Positions 1 to 7,486 of a stretch of DNA of 35,376 bases are shown piece by piece. This stretch comes from Fibrobacter sp. (GTDB lineage: Bacteria; Fibrobacterota; Fibrobacteria; Fibrobacterales; Fibrobacteraceae). The notes under the pieces are model-generated. The model saw nothing but the letters and a program-made list of their open reading frames with translations, was not told where the DNA came from and ran no database searches. Location of the stretch: the NCBI GenBank assembly GCA_016285835.1, contig JAEERM010000023.1:1-35376 (forward strand), given 5' to 3'. The first letter of the stretch is position 1, and the number at the start of each line of letters is the position of its first letter. Position numbers and translations under genes: made by a program.

Positions 1-120
1 AAGATTTGTCGTCATCTTTCTTTGTCGAAGAGGAACTTGCATCGTCTTTTGTTGATGACGAAGATTTGGAGCCATCTTTCTTTGTCGAAGAGGAACTTGC
101 ATCGTTTTTCTTTGATGACG
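1..120. repeat. 60-bp tandem repeat in the lipoprotein linker
   Basis: Positions 1-60 and 61-120 are near-identical copies; the core at 13-45 is exactly repeated at 73-105 (33 nt). Each unit encodes 20 residues of the Ser/Lys/Asp linker. More diverged half-units of about 30 bp continue to about 195. The period is a multiple of three, so copy-number change would alter linker length without breaking the frame. Confidence 0.85.
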
Positions 121-334
121 AAGACTTTGCGTCAGTTTTTTTTGACGATGATGATTTGGCTGTGTCTTTTTTTGAAGACGAAGATTTTGCTTCGCCCTTG
201 GAGGACGAACTGTCCTGGGATTCGGAAGATTCTTCGATAGAAGTATTCGCAGAAGTGGAAGAACTGTCATCACCGCATGCTGCGAACAGGAATGCGGAAG
301 AAATCAAAAAGGGAAGGATTTTCTTGTAATTCAT
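1..334 (-). CDS. Lipoprotein with Ser/Lys-rich linker, 5' part only
   Basis: The minus strand is open from an ATG at 334-332 to the window edge, giving the first 111 residues. It starts MNYKKILPF, has a hydrophobic stretch, and carries a lipobox ending FLFAAC with the lipidated cysteine at residue 20, followed by GDDSSS. The rest is low-complexity linker made of Ser-rich blocks alternating with KK/D/A. In Fibrobacter such linkers usually tether a FISUMP or catalytic domain to the envelope; the functional domain lies outside the window and cannot be named. The plus strand here also reads open, but only as an acidic Phe-rich mirror of the linker. The ATG follows a TATATT box by 7 nt with no Shine-Dalgarno, so the mRNA may be leaderless. 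Confidence is high that this is a lipoprotein; its function is unknown. Confidence 0.85.
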   Translation of the reverse strand, partial: MNYKKILPFLISSAFLFAACGDDSSSTSANTSIEESSESQDSSSSKGEAKSSSSKKDTAKSSSSKKTDAKSSSSKKNDASSSSTKKDGSKSSSSTKDDASSSSTKKDDDKS

Positions 335-341
335 GCGCACA

Positions 342-347
342 AATATA
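342..347 (-). promoter_or_regulatory. -10-like TATATT box of the left-edge lipoprotein gene
   Basis: On the minus strand TATATTTG lies 7 nt before the ATG at 334. It fits the TAnnTTTG -7 element known from Bacteroidota. No convincing -35 is visible. The spacing leaves room for almost no 5' UTR. Confidence 0.5.
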
Positions 348-432
348 GATTTACTGGAGTGATTAAAAGTTGTCACATACCCCTTACGAAATAGTAAATC
401 ATTCCCATCTTTATGCAAAAAAGTTTGTTTTC

Positions 433-459
433 TATATTCTTGTCATAAATAGAGTGGAG
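433..459 (+). promoter_or_regulatory. -10 box and Shine-Dalgarno of the GLUG-repeat gene
   Basis: TATATT at 433-438 is a plausible -10. GGAG at 456-459 lies 7 nt before the ATG at 467, so this gene has an ordinary leader, unlike several others in the window. Confidence 0.5.
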
Positions 460-466
460 AATTAAA

Positions 467-2788
467 ATGTCGAATCATGTTTTGTTTTTTGTTGGTGCTT
501 TGCTAGCGATACCTTGCCTTGCTTCTAATGGCAATATGGCAGGTTCCGGAACTGCAGAAGATCCTTGGCAAGTTGCTGATTACGAGGATCTCAAGGCAGT
601 GGGTGTTGGTGACTATAGCATGAATGGTCACTATGTGTTGGTGGCCGATATCAATGCAACAGATTCTTGGAACGAAAAGAATGAATCCGATTCTACCGAA
701 GGCTTTCAGCCGATAGGCGTGGCGTATTACGGAACTTTGCAGTCTGCTTTTGGCGGCGTGTTTGATGGCGCTGACCATACCATATCGAACCTCTATTCCA
801 TGTCGAAGGGGACCCGCTCAACAGCCTTGTTTATGGGAATAGATTCAAATGGCGTTGTCAAGAATCTCAAAATGACAAATTGCGTTTTTACGGTGCGGCT
901 TGTTTGGGCAGCGGCAACGGTGGCTGTAATGAATTCCGGATTGATTGAAAATATCAAACTCGAACGAGATACGGTTTCTGCTCCGGGCAATACGGGGGGC
1001 GTCGTGGGTATTAATGAAAACGGCACTGTTCAAAATATTGAATTTAATGGCGCTGTTTTCGGTATTAATGAACGGCTTGTTGTTGGCGGTGTGGTCGGAC
1101 ACAATGCTGGAGAAAAATCGGTTATCCGTAATGTGAAAATCAACGCCGATATGAGTTCTTCGTATTACGGAGAATATCTAGGTTTAGTCGCTGGAAAAAA
1201 TGAAGGCAAAATCGTTTCTGCCGAAGTAGAGGGAATCCTTGATCATGGTAATCGTTTTCTAGGGGGTGTGGCCGGGAGTAATTCGGGCTCCATTGATTCC
1301 TGTATTTCCCGTGCCTCGATTTTTTCAATGAACGAAAATACGGGAGGCTTGGTCGGGTATAACAGCGGAACCATCAATAATTCAAGTGTCGAAGCCGATT
1401 CCGTTTTTGGTGAATTCCGGGGTGCGGCTGGCTTTGTAGGAACCAACGACACGACGGGAATCATCGAAAACGGTTTTGCCAAAACGAACGTCCATTCAGA
1501 TAGTTCTGGCGGCTTTGCGGTATACAATGCCGGTATTATAAAGAATTCCCGTATGGAAGGTACTGTAACGGCGGATTCCTTCCCTGGAAGACTTGTTTCT
1601 GGTTTTGTCTTGAACAACTCCGGTACAATATTGAATTCTCATTCGACAGCGAATGTCGATGCATTTAACAATTTGTCTGGATTTGTTTTCCGAAATAGTG
1701 GAAAAATCGACAGCTGCTATGCTACGGGTCATGTGAATAACGGCAATCTTGCATCTGGCGATACCTATGGCGGCTTCGTGGCCCAAAACGACAGCACCGG
1801 AGTCATTACGAATAGTTATGCGAGTGGCGATGTGGTTGGCGGTATGAAGGCGGGAGGCTTTGTGGGCATCAACAAAGGAAAAATCCGGAATTGCTATGCC
1901 ACGGGTGATGTTCGCTCGTATTCCGTTTTTGGCGGCTTTGCTGGTGCAAACTATGGTGAAATATTGTATAGCTATGCAACCGGAACTTTGGATAGACTTC
2001 CCGACTACAACGATTCGTACACTGCTGGCGGTTTTGTCGGTGCAAATGAGGGCTTAATCAATAACGCCTATGCCACAGGAAATGTTGTTAGCGGATATAC
2101 TCCTGGTGGATTTGTTTCAAGCAATGCTGGAACAATCAAGAATGCTTTTGCTGCGGGAACCATTTCGGGCAGTGTGGAACCGGGTGGCTTTGTTTATTCA
2201 AACGACCATGAAATCGAGAATGCTTTTTTTGTGGGAAAGCTGGTTGCTCTAGATGGATCTGTTGAGGGTGCTGGTTGTTATGCTGTCGACAATTCAGGTT
2301 CTATAAAAAATGCCTTCTACAATAAGGATGATTGCGATGTTGGTGATGATTCTACGGTAGAGGGTGTTGCGTACGCAGACATGAAAAAACTCACGCTCTA
2401 TAAGGATTGGACGGACTTTGACAAGTATTGGGTTTTGAACGATTCGATGCCGTATCCGCAGTTGGCGTTTACCGCAGGCGTTATTCCTGATGAAGAACCA
2501 CCTCAAAAAAATGTCAAGCCTAATAGCGTTGCGCTCAAGAGTGTAAATAACTTGATGTTGTATGGCTCTCTCCGGAACATGAGTGCAAAATTGACGCTTT
2601 CCCGTTCGGGATTGACCCTTATCAAGGTGTACAATATGAATGGTCGTTTGCAAAAGGCTATCCCGCTTGGTATGATGGGCGAAGGCGTCCATCATGTGAA
2701 TTTGAATGGGGCTGTTGAGGCCCGAGGGATGGCCGTATTTGTTTTGGAACAGGATGGAAGGGTGCTGTCGAAAACTCTGTTTCGCTAA
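467..2788 (+). CDS. GLUG-repeat surface protein with T9SS-like C-terminal domain
   Basis: 773 residues. An N-terminal hydrophobic segment ending near residue 19 (PCLA/SNG) is a signal peptide. From about residue 90 to 640 the protein is built of repeats of the form GGFVG.N.G.I.N.YATG.V, the GLUG motif, which predicts a long right-handed beta-helix as in adhesins and bacterial surface proteins. The last 70 or so residues (VYNMNGRLQKAIPLG, then GMAVFVLEQDGR) resemble a type A sorting domain of type IX secretion. Inference: the protein is exported across the outer membrane by T9SS and held on the surface, possibly as a substrate of the PorU-like proteins encoded at 9102-18274. No catalytic residues are recognised; a role in adhesion is a family-based guess. 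The gene stands alone, with a strong terminator behind it. Confidence 0.85.
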   Translation: MSNHVLFFVGALLAIPCLASNGNMAGSGTAEDPWQVADYEDLKAVGVGDYSMNGHYVLVADINATDSWNEKNESDSTEGFQPIGVAYYGTLQSAFGGVFDGADHTISNLYSMSKGTRSTALFMGIDSNGVVKNLKMTNCVFTVRLVWAAATVAVMNSGLIENIKLERDTVSAPGNTGGVVGINENGTVQNIEFNGAVFGINERLVVGGVVGHNAGEKSVIRNVKINADMSSSYYGEYLGLVAGKNEGKIVSAEVEGILDHGNRFLGGVAGSNSGSIDSCISRASIFSMNENTGGLVGYNSGTINNSSVEADSVFGEFRGAAGFVGTNDTTGIIENGFAKTNVHSDSSGGFAVYNAGIIKNSRMEGTVTADSFPGRLVSGFVLNNSGTILNSHSTANVDAFNNLSGFVFRNSGKIDSCYATGHVNNGNLASGDTYGGFVAQNDSTGVITNSYASGDVVGGMKAGGFVGINKGKIRNCYATGDVRSYSVFGGFAGANYGEILYSYATGTLDRLPDYNDSYTAGGFVGANEGLINNAYATGNVVSGYTPGGFVSSNAGTIKNAFAAGTISGSVEPGGFVYSNDHEIENAFFVGKLVALDGSVEGAGCYAVDNSGSIKNAFYNKDDCDVGDDSTVEGVAYADMKKLTLYKDWTDFDKYWVLNDSMPYPQLAFTAGVIPDEEPPQKNVKPNSVALKSVNNLMLYGSLRNMSAKLTLSRSGLTLIKVYNMNGRLQKAIPLGMMGEGVHHVNLNGAVEARGMAVFVLEQDGRVLSKTLFR

Positions 2789-2816
2789 CCGATAACATAA
2801 AAAGTTTCTTTGTGCA

Positions 2817-2897
2817 AAAAAAAACCGTCCTTTTTGATGTGAATCCCGAAAGTTGTGTCCAACTTTCGGGGTTCACATCATTTGCGGGACGGCTTTT
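2817..2897. terminator. Nested bidirectional terminator between convergent genes
   Basis: An inner stem of 21 pairs with one G-T wobble (2835-2855 against 2860-2880, loop TGTC) sits inside an outer stem CCGTCC (2825-2830) / GGACGG (2887-2892). The outer stem is flanked by an A run on the left and CTTTTT on the right. Either strand would give a hairpin followed by U residues, so it can serve both the GLUG-repeat gene and asd. Confidence 0.85.
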
Positions 2898-2930
2898 TAA
2901 ATGTGCGTATGAATCAGGATGACTCTCGGA

Positions 2931-3953
2931 TTACACGCCCTTTGCGAGAATTTCACCAATCTGCACGGCGTTGAGGGCCGCGCCCTTGCGAATCTGGTCA
3001 CCGGTGAGCCACAGCGTGTTGCTGTTGTCGTCGGCGAGGTCCTTGCGGATACGGCCAACGAACACGTTGTCCTTGCCGGCGCTTTCGAGCGGCATCGGGT
3101 AAATGTAGTTCTGCGGGTCGTCCTTGAGGGTCACGCCCGGAGCGTTCTTCAAGGCGTTGCGGATTTCTTCGACAGAAACCGGACGTTCTGTTTCGAACCA
3201 CACGGATTCGGAGTGAGAGCGCAGCGAGCTCACGCGCACGCAGGTGGCACTCGTGCGGACGTCGGAGTGCATAATCTTGCGCGTCTCGTTGAACATCTTC
3301 ATCTCTTCCTTGGTGTAGTCGTTTTCCGTCATCTTGTCGATCTGCGGAATAACGTTGTACGCAAGCTGGAAGGGGAACTTGTTGATGTGCGTGGTAGAAC
3401 CGGTCTCGAGGATGTCCTTGTACTGCTGCTTGAGTTCTTCCATGGCGATGGCTCCTGCACCGCTAGCACTCTGGTAAGAAGAAATGTGAATCTTCTTGAT
3501 GTGGGAGATCTTTTCGATCGGGTTCAAGACCACGACCATCATGATAGTCGTGCAGTTCGGGTTCGCGATAATGCCCTTGCCGCCGAGTTCAGCCTTGTAG
3601 AGCTTGATGTCTTCGGGGTTCACTTCGGGCACGACCAGCGGGACCTTCGGGTCCATGCGGAAGAAGCTCGTGTTGTCGACGACCACGGCACCGTTTTCGA
3701 CGGCGATGGGGGCGAATTCCTGGGAAATCGCTGCACCGGCGGAACTGAGCACCAGGTCGATGCCCTTGAAGGAGTCCTTGTTCAGGACTTCGCACTTGAG
3801 CGTTTCGCCCTTGAACTTGAATTCCTTGCCTGCGCTACGTTCGGAGGCGAGGAGCTTGAGGCTCTGCAGCGGGAAGTTGCGCTCTTCGAGGATGGAGAGG
3901 ATTTCTTGGCCCACGGCGCCGGTGGCACCCATGATGGCTACGTTGCGAATCAT
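2931..3953 (-). CDS. asd: Aspartate-semialdehyde dehydrogenase
   Basis: 340 residues, the usual family length. It makes aspartate-4-semialdehyde from aspartyl phosphate with NADPH, the branch point to lysine/diaminopimelate, threonine and methionine. The N-terminal Rossmann motif GATGAVG (residues 9-15) binds NADP. The catalytic cysteine is Cys134 in NPNCTTI, and His248 in RSHSES is the expected acid/base. The start is supported by AAAGG (3961-3965) 7 nt upstream, which overlaps the stop codon of the preceding gene, so translation is probably coupled. It is the last gene of a minus-strand series with ssb and a membrane protein. Homoserine made downstream would feed the MetX-MetW protein encoded at 20230-22023. 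Confidence 0.97.
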   Translation of the reverse strand: MIRNVAIMGATGAVGQEILSILEERNFPLQSLKLLASERSAGKEFKFKGETLKCEVLNKDSFKGIDLVLSSAGAAISQEFAPIAVENGAVVVDNTSFFRMDPKVPLVVPEVNPEDIKLYKAELGGKGIIANPNCTTIMMVVVLNPIEKISHIKKIHISSYQSASGAGAIAMEELKQQYKDILETGSTTHINKFPFQLAYNVIPQIDKMTENDYTKEEMKMFNETRKIMHSDVRTSATCVRVSSLRSHSESVWFETERPVSVEEIRNALKNAPGVTLKDDPQNYIYPMPLESAGKDNVFVGRIRKDLADDNSNTLWLTGDQIRKGAALNAVQIGEILAKGV

Positions 3954-3963
3954 AGTTTAACCT

Positions 3964-4950
3964 TTAGTTATCTTCTTGTTGAGGTTGGTAGTTTGATATT
4001 AAATTCTTGATGTTGTTCTGGAAACGTCCCAGATAAACTTTTGTCTGGCCCAGCTGGTCGCGTGCCTGCTGGTACTGCTTGACCTGTTCCTCGGAATTGT
4101 CCTGCAGGGAATAGGTGTACAGGGAGTAGGCGGCGAGTCGGAGGCATTCCGTGGCCTGGATGAGCTCGGAGTGGGCCTCGCTTGCGCTGTGCGGGTGGAA
4201 AAGCCCTAGTGTCTTGCGGTTCAGCGCTGTCGCGTTGTTGTTGATGGCGAGAGCCTGCTGGCTGCGCGCTTCGCGGTCCGCTTCGCTGATGTTTGGCGGG
4301 ATTAATTCAAAGTCATCGATGGAGGCTGCGATGGAACGCATGCGCTCGATAACTTTGTCCGTCTCGTTGATGTAGCTGTTCAGGCGGCCTTTGGCTGCTT
4401 CGGGCGAGCCGGGCTTCGCGTTCTCGTAGGTTTCCCCTGTACTGGCATTGCCGGTCGAGAGGTATGTCCCTGTACGGACCACAGTTCCTGACGGGTCCAC
4501 TTCTTTCGTAGCTTCACCGTTGTGGAAGGACTGAATGTAGTCTTGGTACTTCGCGTTGAGTTCTGCAATTTCGGAAGCGGATTTGTCGGAGGCGATGATG
4601 AACGTCGGACGTTCCCAGTAGGCAATGCCGAGAAATCCGACAAGCATCAAGGCTGCAAAGATTGCGTTACCGGCTTTTGCCGCGCTGTCTTCGCTGCGAA
4701 TGACGTACAGGATGCCGAAAAGAAACATGCTTGCAAACGCGAGGAGCACGCCACCGTCCGTGTTGTAGGTGACAATGGTGTTCTTCATAAAATAGAAGAT
4801 GCTGTCTATTGCCACGAGGAGGAGCGAGAGTAGCGTTCCCAGAAGTTTCTGGTTGCGCGTTGGGGCGGATGCGGACATGAGTATTGTGACGAACGTAATC
4901 CCGAGGGGGAGTACGAACATCAATGCAATTTCGGCAACCTGCGTATTCAT
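3964..4950 (-). CDS. Unknown inner-membrane protein, four N-terminal helices
   Basis: 328 residues, family not recognised. Four hydrophobic helices lie at about 7-27, 35-53, 66-84 and 94-111. They are followed by a soluble, mostly helical region to residue 328, rich in Gln, Asn and charged residues, containing a Gly/Thr/Ser-rich stretch (about 150-185) and a Gln-rich end. No catalytic motif is visible. The ATG lies 5 nt after the ssb stop and the gene ends 10 nt before asd, so the three are almost certainly co-transcribed. No Shine-Dalgarno is seen, so translation probably relies on coupling to ssb. An envelope-associated role is all that can be said. Confidence 0.8.
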   Translation of the reverse strand: MNTQVAEIALMFVLPLGITFVTILMSASAPTRNQKLLGTLLSLLLVAIDSIFYFMKNTIVTYNTDGGVLLAFASMFLFGILYVIRSEDSAAKAGNAIFAALMLVGFLGIAYWERPTFIIASDKSASEIAELNAKYQDYIQSFHNGEATKEVDPSGTVVRTGTYLSTGNASTGETYENAKPGSPEAAKGRLNSYINETDKVIERMRSIAASIDDFELIPPNISEADREARSQQALAINNNATALNRKTLGLFHPHSASEAHSELIQATECLRLAAYSLYTYSLQDNSEEQVKQYQQARDQLGQTKVYLGRFQNNIKNLISNYQPQQEDN

Positions 4951-4955
4951 AGGAC

Positions 4956-5426
4956 TTAGAACGGGAGGTCGTCGTCACCTTCGGACATCTGGGGGTCGTA
5001 TGCCGGAGCGGATGACTGGCTGTAGCTGTTGGACTGGTTGTAGCTGTTGCCCTGGCCGTAGCCGCCGGCGTTCGGGGCGCCTCCCTGGCCACGCGGGGTG
5101 AGCAACTGGAACGTGTCCATGTTGACTTCGGTAGCGTAGCGCTTCTGGCCCGTGGTCTGGTCGGTCCAGCTGCGGTTGGTGAGGGTTCCTTCGACATAGA
5201 GGCTCATGCCCTTGCGCACGCCGAGCTGTTCGATGATGTCGGCAATTTTTCCCCAACCGACGATGTTGTGCCAGTCGGTCTGTTCCTTGGTTTCACCGTT
5301 GTTATCGCGGTAGCGGCGGGAAGTAGCGAGGGAGAACGATACGCGCTTGCGTCCGGCGGGATTGGCTCGAATTTCCGGGTCCTTGCCAATGTTGCCGATG
5401 AGCATAACTTTATTCAAATAAGCCAT
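4956..5426 (-). CDS. ssb: Single-stranded DNA-binding protein
   Basis: 156 residues. Residues 1-110 are the OB-fold: start MAYLNKVMLIGNIGKDPE, then FSLATSRRY, TDWHNIVGWGK and the YVEG.LTNRSW strand. A Gly/Asn/Gln/Ser-rich disordered linker follows. The end DDDLPF is the acidic tip that recruits replication and repair partners. It coats single-stranded DNA during replication, recombination and repair. The ATG has AGGA 7 nt upstream. It is the first gene of a tight series with the membrane protein and asd, a grouping not typical of ssb in other phyla. Confidence 0.97.
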   Translation of the reverse strand: MAYLNKVMLIGNIGKDPEIRANPAGRKRVSFSLATSRRYRDNNGETKEQTDWHNIVGWGKIADIIEQLGVRKGMSLYVEGTLTNRSWTDQTTGQKRYATEVNMDTFQLLTPRGQGGAPNAGGYGQGNSYNQSNSYSQSSAPAYDPQMSEGDDDLPF

Positions 5427-5532
5427 ATTTTTATCCTGTAATAATTTTGCTTTTTTTGCGTGGGCAAAAATAAAAAAAATCGGGTGTCAATTTCTGCCCT
5501 TCGCTAAAAAATGCGGGGTTAGTGCCGTTTTT

Positions 5533-5554
5533 CCATTTTTTTGCGAAAAAATGG
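5533..5554. other. A/T-rich hairpin in the gap between lipoprotein and ssb
   Basis: CCATTTTTT (5533-5541) and AAAAAATGG (5546-5554) form a 9-bp stem with loop TGCG. The 235-nt gap 5427-5661 holds the ssb promoter region and probably the end of the upstream lipoprotein transcript; no gene is seen in it. The hairpin could be a weak terminator, but no clean U tract follows on either strand. Confidence 0.35.
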
Positions 5555-5661
5555 GGGGTACGGCGGTGTTTAAAAGCCTTGCCGGGGCTTCCGGTGGCGG
5601 TATCGGGCTTCTTTGTCGGGTTTAATGGGTTGTTAGTTTATTTGTAATGTCAGGCAATCTC

Positions 5662-6912
5662 CTATTCGCAGTAGTCCAGTTTTCCTGGGGTGGGTTCGCT
5701 GAGGCACCAGGAATCGCCTTTGTCGCGTTTTTTCCACTTGCGGATGTTCAGCTGGGAACTTTGCCCGTACTTGCTCGACCCCATGGCCGGGATGACTTCC
5801 AGATGCAGGGAGTCGGGCTTGTCGGCGTAGTACAGGGAATCGAGGATGGTTCCCATGCACTGCAATACAATGGCTCCCTTGGAGTTGCCGAGAGCCTTCC
5901 ACTTGTCGGTGTTCTTGTATCCGTCGGGGGCCCTTGTGCTGAGTTCGGCGAGCACCAGGATGTCTCCCGGGTTGATGCGCTCCGGCACGATGGCGCAGGA
6001 ACTGCTTGCTACAGAACTGGTCCCGATAGTGCAACCTTCCAGGCTCAGGGTATCGAGGCTCCCGTTGTACAGTTCGATGAACTCGTATTGCGACGAATCT
6101 TTCGTGTTGATGGCGGTGAACACCTCGGTCACGACGATGTCGCCCACGGCTGGGTAGCGGGAGTATCCGGGCAACCGGAGCGAGATGTCCTTGTTCACCT
6201 CGTCTGCCGTGGAAATGGCGAGCTGCACTTTGGAGCGGATCGACTTCACCGTAAACTCGGGGACGGGTGTGTCCTCGGTGAGCAGGAATGAATCCTGCAT
6301 GCTATAGATGGTCTTGCCGGTGCTGTCCTTCAGGAACAGTTTTATCTCGTAGGTTTCGCCGAGGGGGAGCATGCCGCTTGTGAAAACGGCGTTGACCCCG
6401 TCCATCGACATCTTGTAGCTGTAGGTGGTGTCTGTGGTCTTGAGCGTGAGTGTGCCGCTAGTGACCCCAGCCGGGTTGCCAAACCCGAGGGGGATTTCCA
6501 CGTACACGAACCCTACGATGGCGTGCAGGGGGATGGTTACATCCACGCTGCTGCCGGCCTCGATTTTTGTCACGATTTCGCCTTCTTGCATGAGCCCTCC
6601 GTTTGCGTAGAGCTTAGCAGAAAGGACCCAGCGGTCGTGCGGGAACAGGTCGAGTTCGAAGCTGCTGTCCTTGTTGTCGTGGACGATGTGCAGGGTGTCG
6701 GAGCCGACGCAGTCGAGGACAATGCTGTCGAGGCGCGGTGCGGCGGTGTAGGCAAGTTCGACCGATACCTTCGAGAGGTCGATCGATTTTGCCTCCGAGC
6801 TGCTGGATTCGTCGCTGCACCCGCTGAGAGGGCCAAGCGCGATGAGGATTGCCGATGCCAGTGCTACGAGTGTGGCTCTGGTGGTGTTTTTCTGGTTCTT
6901 TTTTGGACTCAT
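5662..6912 (-). CDS. Lipoprotein with lamin-tail domain
   Basis: 416 residues. A basic N-terminus and hydrophobic core end in a lipobox PLSGC with Cys32, followed by SDESSSSE, so the mature protein is membrane-anchored. Residues about 45-245 look like beta-sandwich repeats with many Thr and Ser (TLTLKTTDTTYSYKM). A lamin-tail (LTD) domain follows at about 255-375: GDIVVTEVFTA, then YEFIELYNGSLDTLSLEGC, the typical Glu-Phe-Ile-Glu-Leu signature. Bacterial LTDs are found on secreted and surface proteins and are thought to bind other macromolecules. The start is fixed by AAGGAGG (6917-6923) 4 nt before the ATG. Substrate or partner is unknown. Confidence 0.85.
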   Translation of the reverse strand: MSPKKNQKNTTRATLVALASAILIALGPLSGCSDESSSSEAKSIDLSKVSVELAYTAAPRLDSIVLDCVGSDTLHIVHDNKDSSFELDLFPHDRWVLSAKLYANGGLMQEGEIVTKIEAGSSVDVTIPLHAIVGFVYVEIPLGFGNPAGVTSGTLTLKTTDTTYSYKMSMDGVNAVFTSGMLPLGETYEIKLFLKDSTGKTIYSMQDSFLLTEDTPVPEFTVKSIRSKVQLAISTADEVNKDISLRLPGYSRYPAVGDIVVTEVFTAINTKDSSQYEFIELYNGSLDTLSLEGCTIGTSSVASSSCAIVPERINPGDILVLAELSTRAPDGYKNTDKWKALGNSKGAIVLQCMGTILDSLYYADKPDSLHLEVIPAMGSSKYGQSSQLNIRKWKKRDKGDSWCLSEPTPGKLDYCE

Positions 6913-6994
6913 ATTACCTCCTTATGGAATGGTCCGATGTCTATAGACGTTTTAAGGAGGATTTTTGTCCTAATTTTTTGAAAAAAAAATTCTT

Positions 6995-7486
6995 TTATAG
7001 GTGCAAACGGCCTTTTCCCTGTGCCTGTCGGCTGTTTTGGAGCTTTTCTGCGCAGGCCTTGTCTTGCCGGATGATTTTCACGAGGGCGCTCGGGGTGAGT
7101 CCGAATGCCTGTGCGGCCTCTTTCGTGTCGCCGTTCTTTTGGGCCATCCGGTCGAAAACGTGGGCGATAAACAAGGGGAACAGGGCGTTTGACGGCTGGA
7201 TATGCCCGTTACTGCCGGGGAAGGGAATCTCCACTGCAGGGGGTGTTTCTCGGACCTTGAGGGCGAGGGCCATCTGCATTTTACGCAGAGCATGTGTCTT
7301 ATTTTCTTTTGCGCTCCTGCCTTCGCACGATTTGATTTCTAAATTGTATTCCCGCAAGGTGAGCATGACGCCCGTGTTGGTCTTGTTCCGGTGCTGGCCT
7401 CCCGGGCCACTTCCTTGGAACCCCTTGAGCGTGCATGCCCCGAGCAGTTCGTCCAGCGTCATTCTAAGATAGGTATCGCGATGCAT
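6995..7486 (-). CDS. Class I release-factor-like GGQ-domain protein
   Basis: 163 residues. The motif GSGPGGQHRNKTNTGV (GGQ at 29-31) is the catalytic loop that promotes peptidyl-tRNA hydrolysis in release factors and ArfB. There is no stop-codon-recognition domain, so a role in rescue of stalled ribosomes is more likely than termination. After the GGQ domain comes an unusual helical region with a helix-turn-helix look (KEAAQAFGLTPSALVKII) and a short basic tail ending QGKGRLHL; ArfB instead has a longer Lys/Arg tail. The ATG at 7486 has TATTTT 7 nt upstream and abuts the start codon of the divergent gene. An internal ATG at 7462 is the alternative start. It is not prfA, prfB or clear arfB. 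Confidence 0.85.
   Translation of the reverse strand: MHRDTYLRMTLDELLGACTLKGFQGSGPGGQHRNKTNTGVMLTLREYNLEIKSCEGRSAKENKTHALRKMQMALALKVRETPPAVEIPFPGSNGHIQPSNALFPLFIAHVFDRMAQKNGDTKEAAQAFGLTPSALVKIIRQDKACAEKLQNSRQAQGKGRLHL

Noticed and set aside
6..329. Plus-strand acidic Phe-rich frame at the left edge
   Set aside because: It is the mirror of a Ser/Lys linker; the minus strand gives a proper lipoprotein signal peptide.
2919..4010. Long open plus-strand frame opposite asd (363 codons)
   Set aside because: The minus strand encodes a complete asd with all catalytic motifs. The antisense product is rich in Val/Leu/His/Arg with no domain, as expected from codon bias.
7391..7480. Upstream in-frame extension of the first lipoprotein gene of the PorU locus
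   Set aside because: The added residues lie opposite the GGQ motif of the release-factor-like gene and would bury the signal peptide.
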